NCBI RefSeq assembly: GCF_001655005.1
Contig: NZ_LXET01000004.1
Location: forward strand, 1 to 64,000
Direction: 5' to 3'
Length of the DNA: 64,000 bases
Origin: Hafnia paralvei ATCC 29927
Lineage (GTDB): Bacteria; Pseudomonadota; Gammaproteobacteria; Enterobacterales; Enterobacteriaceae
The notes beneath the pieces were generated by a model that was not told the DNA's origin, did not search any database, and worked only from the letters and a program-made list of their open reading frames with translations. Shown here in pieces: positions 59,783 through 64,000 of the stretch. The stretch's first letter is position 1; every line of letters starts with the position of its first letter. A program made the translations under genes and the position numbers.

Positions 59783-62077
59783 ATGAATAAAAAAATATTT
59801 TGGCTAACAGCAGTGGCATTAGGTATTAGCACATTAGTGCATGCTGAGCCCGTGTCTCCTGTTATAGGAACGGAAAACACGGATGCTAACGTGGCAACGA
59901 GTGAAACGGCTGCAACGCAACCTCAGGTTGTCGCGGTTCCGACTCGTGACGTGAATTTAACCTTTGCCAAGATTGCGCCAGCGCCTGGTAGCATGCACTT
60001 GCGCGGTGTCGATCCTACCGGCCAGTTTGAGTTTGGCGTACGCAGCGATGAAGTTGTTTCGAATGCGATGCTCAATCTTGAATTTACACCGTCACCGGCG
60101 CTGTTACCCGTCGAGTCACAGGTTAAGGTTTTTCTTAACGATCAACTGATGGGTGTTTTACCGATATCTAAAGAGCAACTAGGTAAGAAAAACAGTGCTC
60201 AGGTACCGATCGATCCACGCTATATAACTGACTTTAACCGAGTACGCCTTGAGTTTGTGGGTAATCATCGGGAGATCTGTGGAAACCCAGCCAGTAACGC
60301 TGTGTGGCTGGATGTGAGTAACGCGAGTTCGGTTGATTTAACCTATCAGGGGCTGCCGCTTAAAAACGATCTTTCTTATTTCCCTGAGCCATTCTTCGAC
60401 GCGCGCGACTACAGCGCTCTGACGTTGCCAATCGTGTTTGCAGGTCAACCTGATCTGGCGGAACAACGAGCCGCGGGCGTATTAGCCTCTTGGTTTGGTT
60501 CGAAGGCACAGTGGCGCGGACAAAATTTCCCTGTTTTGTTTAATCAGTTGCCAGAAAAACACGCCGTCGTGTTTGCTACCAATGATAAACGCCCAGATTT
60601 CCTGCGCGACTATCCTGCGGTGGATGGCCCTGTCGTGGAGATGATCAGCCACCCAGATAATCCTTATGTGAAACTGCTGCTCGTGTTGGGTCGTGATGAT
60701 AAAGACCTGATGACGGCGGTACGCGGTATTGCACAGGGGAATATCCTGTTCCGAGGCGCTAGCGTTGAGGTTGAAGGGGTGAAAACCCTCGCACCACGCA
60801 TACCATACGATGCGCCAAACTGGGTGCGTACCGATCGCCCAATGACCTTCTCTGAACTGCAAACTTATGCAGAGCAATTGCAATCCAGTGGCCTTGAGCC
60901 GTCACCGATTAGCGTCACTCTTAATCTACCACCAGACCTATTCCTGATCCGCAGTACCGGCATTGATATGCGGATGAAGTATCGCTATACGTCGCCGCTG
61001 ACCGCCGACGGGTCTCGCATGGGTATTTATCTGAATAACCAGTTTATTGAGGCCTATAACTTGGTGCCTGAGAAGGAGAAAGGCGCTCTGCTAATGCGCT
61101 TGCCTCTGTTCCAAGGTCTTATTGATAAAAATACCGATGTCTCTATTCCGGCACTGAAGCTGGGGGCGAGTAATCAGTTACGTTTTGATTTCGATTATGC
61201 GAATCCGATTTCCGGTGGTTCACTCAATAACTGTGTAACGTCACAGCCGATACCTAATACCGTTGCGATTGACGGTAATTCGACCATCGACTTCTCTGGC
61301 TATCGTCACTTTATGGCGATGCCGGATCTGCGTTCGTTTGTTAACGCTGGATTCCCATTTAGCCGTCTGGCTGATTTGTCCGAGACTGAAGTGGTTGTGG
61401 GTAAACAACCCACGCCGTCACAGGTAACGGCCATGCTGAATGCTCTGGGGAGCATTGGTGCCCAGACGGGTTTCCCTGCGCTGAATGTATCGTTAACCGA
61501 CGATTGGGCGCAGGTCAAAGATAAAGATAGCGATGTGTTGCTAATTGGAACGATCCCTGAGGCGTTGAAAAACGACGATAAAATCGATCTTCTGGTGGAT
61601 GCGACCCAAAGCTGGATCAAGATGCCGATGCGTAAACCAAATCTGGATACCATCATGCCAGAGGCGTCTTCGATGAAACCTGATTCGCGCACTACGATTC
61701 GCTCCGATGGCGCAATGGCTGCGGTGATTGGATTCCAATCGCCATACCATGATCAGCGCAGCGTAGTTGCGCTGCTCGCAGATAGCCCACGTGGCTACGG
61801 CTTACTCAATGAGGCCATGATTGATAGCGGCAAGAAAGCGGCAATGTCAGGCTCGGTGGTGGTTATCCGCGAATCAGGTGTAAATAGTATGCGCGTGGGT
61901 GATATCTACTACGTAGGCCATCTGCCATGGTGGGAACGTTTGTGGCATATGTTTGCTACCCATCCGATTCTGGTTGCCGTGATGTCTGCGGTGAGCGTTG
62001 TGCTGATAGCGATTGTGCTGTGGCGTTTGCTACGCATTTTACGCCGTCGCCGCTTGTCCCCGGATGAGCGAGACTAA
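59783..62077 (+). CDS. bcsB: cellulose synthase periplasmic subunit BcsB
   Basis: A 764-residue periplasmic protein (E. coli 779) with an N-terminal signal peptide, two carbohydrate-binding/flavodoxin-like repeats and a C-terminal membrane anchor (about 735-757) that contacts BcsA. I use ATG 59783, where the signal peptide (NKKIFWLTAVALGIST, cleavage after VHA) starts as in E. coli. An in-frame ATG at 59708 would add 25 polar residues before it; neither has a strong ribosome site. Guides the nascent glucan across the periplasm. Confidence 0.94.
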   Translation: MNKKIFWLTAVALGISTLVHAEPVSPVIGTENTDANVATSETAATQPQVVAVPTRDVNLTFAKIAPAPGSMHLRGVDPTGQFEFGVRSDEVVSNAMLNLEFTPSPALLPVESQVKVFLNDQLMGVLPISKEQLGKKNSAQVPIDPRYITDFNRVRLEFVGNHREICGNPASNAVWLDVSNASSVDLTYQGLPLKNDLSYFPEPFFDARDYSALTLPIVFAGQPDLAEQRAAGVLASWFGSKAQWRGQNFPVLFNQLPEKHAVVFATNDKRPDFLRDYPAVDGPVVEMISHPDNPYVKLLLVLGRDDKDLMTAVRGIAQGNILFRGASVEVEGVKTLAPRIPYDAPNWVRTDRPMTFSELQTYAEQLQSSGLEPSPISVTLNLPPDLFLIRSTGIDMRMKYRYTSPLTADGSRMGIYLNNQFIEAYNLVPEKEKGALLMRLPLFQGLIDKNTDVSIPALKLGASNQLRFDFDYANPISGGSLNNCVTSQPIPNTVAIDGNSTIDFSGYRHFMAMPDLRSFVNAGFPFSRLADLSETEVVVGKQPTPSQVTAMLNALGSIGAQTGFPALNVSLTDDWAQVKDKDSDVLLIGTIPEALKNDDKIDLLVDATQSWIKMPMRKPNLDTIMPEASSMKPDSRTTIRSDGAMAAVIGFQSPYHDQRSVVALLADSPRGYGLLNEAMIDSGKKAAMSGSVVVIRESGVNSMRVGDIYYVGHLPWWERLWHMFATHPILVAVMSAVSVVLIAIVLWRLLRILRRRRLSPDERD

Positions 62078-62079
62078 TC

Positions 62080-63285
62080 ATGTTTGGGTGGATAAAAGCC
62101 CGAATTCTATCAGCCTCTCCTCTGGCGGGGAGAGGCGCTGAATCAGGCGGGTGGCAGATCGGTGCCATTGGTGGACTGTTACTGCTATCCAGTCTTGCAA
62201 CTCATGCCGTTGCAGCCTGCGATTGGCCGGAATGGCAGCAGTTCAAACAGAATTACATCAGCGAGCAAGGGCGAGTGATTGACCCCAGCAGCCCGAAGAA
62301 AATCACGACCTCGGAAGGACAAAGCTATGGACTCTTCTTTGCGTTAGTGGCCAACGATAGGGCTGCGTTCGACAATATCCTGCAGTGGACACAGAACAAT
62401 CTGGCGCAGGGCGATCTCAGTGCAAGACTTCCTGCTTGGCTATGGGGAAGGAAAGATAAGAATCAAGAAGGCAAAGAAGAGTGGGGCGTTTTGGATACCA
62501 ACTCAGCGTCTGATTCTGATTTATGGATTGCCTATTCGCTGATGGAAGCGGGGCGGCTATGGAAGGTGCGTAGCTATCAATCGCTCGGTGTCTTATTGCT
62601 TCAGCGCATCGCACGTGAAGAAGTGGTTCATTTGCCGGGATTCGGCGTCATGTTACTGCCCGGTCGTGTTGGCTTCGCGCATCCTCCGGTGTGGACCATA
62701 AACCCGAGCTATTTGCCCCCACAGTTGATGGCGCGTATGGCTCATTTTCATGGCCCATGGGCGGCGCTGCATAATAATAACCAACGTCTGCTGCTGGCAA
62801 GCTCACCGAAGGGTTTTGTTCCCGATTGGATTGATTGGCGTAAAGGTAAGGGCTGGGAAGCAACGCCGGATAAGCCAAATGTTAGCGGGTATGACGCGAT
62901 TCGTGTTTATCTCTGGGCAGGCATGATGGCCGATGAAGATCCCAACAAAGCCGTATTAATTAAACAGTGGCAACCCATGGCCACCATAACCGCTGAGCTA
63001 GGTTATCCGCCAGAAAGAGTTAATGTGGCGACCGGTAAAGCGACCGGATATGGCAATTCGGGATTCTCGGCGGCGTTATTGCCGTTTCTCGCTGGCTCAC
63101 AGGCACAAGCCGTTCAGCGACAGCGGGTAAAAGATAATCCACTCAGTGACGACGCCTATTACAGCTATGTACTAACGCTATTTGGCCAAGGATGGGACCA
63201 ACAACGTTATCGTTTTAATTTAAAAGGTGAGCTATTACCTCATTGGGACAGCAGCACATGCGTAAGTATCGCAACTTCTCATTAA
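62080..63285 (+). CDS. bcsZ: periplasmic endoglucanase BcsZ with unusual N-terminus
   Basis: A 401-residue family 8 endo-1,4-beta-glucanase (E. coli 368). The catalytic domain starts CDWPEWQQF, with the acid Glu in ITTSEGQSYGLFF and the conserved SDSDLWIAYSLMEAGRLW. The first 45 residues are odd: a short MFGWIKARIL, a palindromic stretch read as SASPLAGRGAESGG, then the hydrophobic core and AVAA cleavage site. DNA 62113-62136 is a hairpin (GCCTCTCC/GGAGAGGC), so a repeat appears to be translated within the signal region. No in-frame start lies after it. The gene overlaps bcsC by 28 bases. Confidence 0.93.
   Translation: MFGWIKARILSASPLAGRGAESGGWQIGAIGGLLLLSSLATHAVAACDWPEWQQFKQNYISEQGRVIDPSSPKKITTSEGQSYGLFFALVANDRAAFDNILQWTQNNLAQGDLSARLPAWLWGRKDKNQEGKEEWGVLDTNSASDSDLWIAYSLMEAGRLWKVRSYQSLGVLLLQRIAREEVVHLPGFGVMLLPGRVGFAHPPVWTINPSYLPPQLMARMAHFHGPWAALHNNNQRLLLASSPKGFVPDWIDWRKGKGWEATPDKPNVSGYDAIRVYLWAGMMADEDPNKAVLIKQWQPMATITAELGYPPERVNVATGKATGYGNSGFSAALLPFLAGSQAQAVQRQRVKDNPLSDDAYYSYVLTLFGQGWDQQRYRFNLKGELLPHWDSSTCVSIATSH
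62113..62136. repeat. palindromic element inside the bcsZ signal region
   Basis: GCCTCTCC (62113-62120) and GGAGAGGC (62129-62136) enclose an 8-base loop. The sequence resembles the C/G-rich palindromes between dppA and dppB and in many enterobacterial intergenic spaces. Here it lies within codons 12-19 of bcsZ. Confidence 0.7.
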
Positions 63286-64000
63286 GCGGGTTGAGTCTCT
63301 CGATCGGCCTATCTCTCGCGTCTATGACCGGTGTTTCTGTGGCCGCAGATACCGTCGTTTCTCCACAACAATGGTTGCTGGAGCAAATCCGTGTGGGTGA
63401 GGCCAGCCATCGCGATGATTTGGTGAAGCAGTCGCTGTATCGCTTGGAGTTGATTGACCCGAACAATCCTGATGTTATCGCTGCGCGTATGCGCCTAGCG
63501 TTGCGTCAGGGAGATCAGCAGCTTGCGCAACAGCAGTTGGATAAATTAAAGACGCTGGCACCGAATTCTGAGGCTTACAAACAAGCCAAGATGAATATGG
63601 CACTAACCACACCGGAAGGCCGTCAGCAGCTACAGCAGGCACGTTTATTAGCTACCGCGGGGCATGTTCCGGAGGCTATTAAGGCTTATCAGAAATTGTT
63701 CGATGGTACGCCTCCCTCGGTGGATTTAGCGGTGGAGTATCTGCGGGTGGTGGCGCGCCAGCCAGGGCAAGAAGCCAACGTGATTAATCAGCTCGAAACG
63801 TTGCGCAAAAGTAATCCCGGTAACGGTGAATTGCAACGAACGTTGGCCAGCATGCTGTTAGGCACCAATCAAACGCAGAAAGCGTATGCGGTGCTGGAGA
63901 AAATGGCCGCTAACGACAGTACGCGCGGCGATGCTGCGGATTTGTGGATGGGAAGCATTAATCAGCAGCCTGTGAGCGCACAAAGCGTAGCCGCGTTGCA
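63258..64000 (+). CDS. bcsC: cellulose export protein BcsC (partial)
   Basis: The first 247 residues of BcsC, cut off by the window end. A signal peptide (residues 1-30, ending SVAA) leads into tetratricopeptide repeats (from about 35), which form a periplasmic scaffold before the outer-membrane porin domain (outside the window). Full-length homologues are about 1150 residues. It starts at ATG 63258 within the end of bcsZ, a 28-base overlap with translational coupling. It exports cellulose. Confidence 0.92.
   Translation, partial: MRKYRNFSLSGLSLSIGLSLASMTGVSVAADTVVSPQQWLLEQIRVGEASHRDDLVKQSLYRLELIDPNNPDVIAARMRLALRQGDQQLAQQQLDKLKTLAPNSEAYKQAKMNMALTTPEGRQQLQQARLLATAGHVPEAIKAYQKLFDGTPPSVDLAVEYLRVVARQPGQEANVINQLETLRKSNPGNGELQRTLASMLLGTNQTQKAYAVLEKMAANDSTRGDAADLWMGSINQQPVSAQSVAAL

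Overview
The window is chromosomal DNA of a member of the Enterobacterales. Nearly every gene has a recognisable E. coli or Salmonella counterpart: yicIJ-selC, tdcBCDE, adiA-adiY-adiC, eptB, the ebg cluster, dppABCDF and the full E. coli-type bcs cellulose locus. Base composition looks moderate, around 50% G+C in hand-counted core-gene samples. Some genes K-12 lacks are present: cheV, fliB, class IV adenylate cyclase cyaB, and an AAG-type 3-methyladenine glycosylase. This combination fits a motile, cellulose-producing enteric such as Hafnia or a close relative. The genus is an inference and was not tested.

Layout. 1-1880: a 38-bp tandem duplication, then a purine-type deaminase translationally coupled to a NimT/CynX-type exporter. 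1931-8373: alpha-xylosidase yicI and symporter yicJ (opposite strand), a DJ-1/PfpI protein, the selenocysteine tRNA gene selC, and a 1.65-kb decayed island. The island is bounded by the selC 3' end and a 14-bp exact repeat of it, and holds a DUF4942 fragment and rhuM. 8692-13910: a possible 38-residue membrane peptide, an anchored esterase, cheV, an SDR/AraC divergent pair, a DNA glycosylase and an unknown protein. 14367-20997: tdcBCDE for anaerobic threonine/serine breakdown (no tdcA), followed by a UspF-like stress protein. 21036-23076: a large imperfect palindrome, fliB and cyaB. 23594-28566: arginine-dependent acid resistance. 28635-35616: an ACT protein, idi, a DUF1471 periplasmic protein, proC, eptB, a chemoreceptor and yeaK.

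35698-45597 is the ebg block: ygjJ-ygjK leftward, ebgR-ebgA-ebgC-ygjI rightward. It has probable EbgR operators in both control regions and a REP-like hairpin between ebgC and ygjI. It lies between eptB and dpp, which I recall as neighbours in E. coli, so it looks like an insertion relative to that order. 46251-51999: the dipeptide ABC transporter operon, with a CA-rich leader that resembles a GcvB target. 52431-64000: the divergent cellulose locus bcsEFG / bcsRQABZC. The window ends inside bcsC.

The main themes are glycoside use (YicIJ, Ebg, YgjK), anaerobic and acid-stress metabolism (Tdc, Adi, Usp), envelope and biofilm (EptB, Bcs), and motility (CheV, MCP, FliB). Two matches to the FliA (sigma-28) promoter consensus precede mcp and cheV. 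No clearly new multi-gene system is visible. The items most worth following are the selC mini-island, a REP-like palindrome translated inside the BcsZ signal region, the 150-bp palindrome near 21.1 kb, hairpins at every tdc gene junction, the 38-residue membrane ORF, and the EbgR operators.
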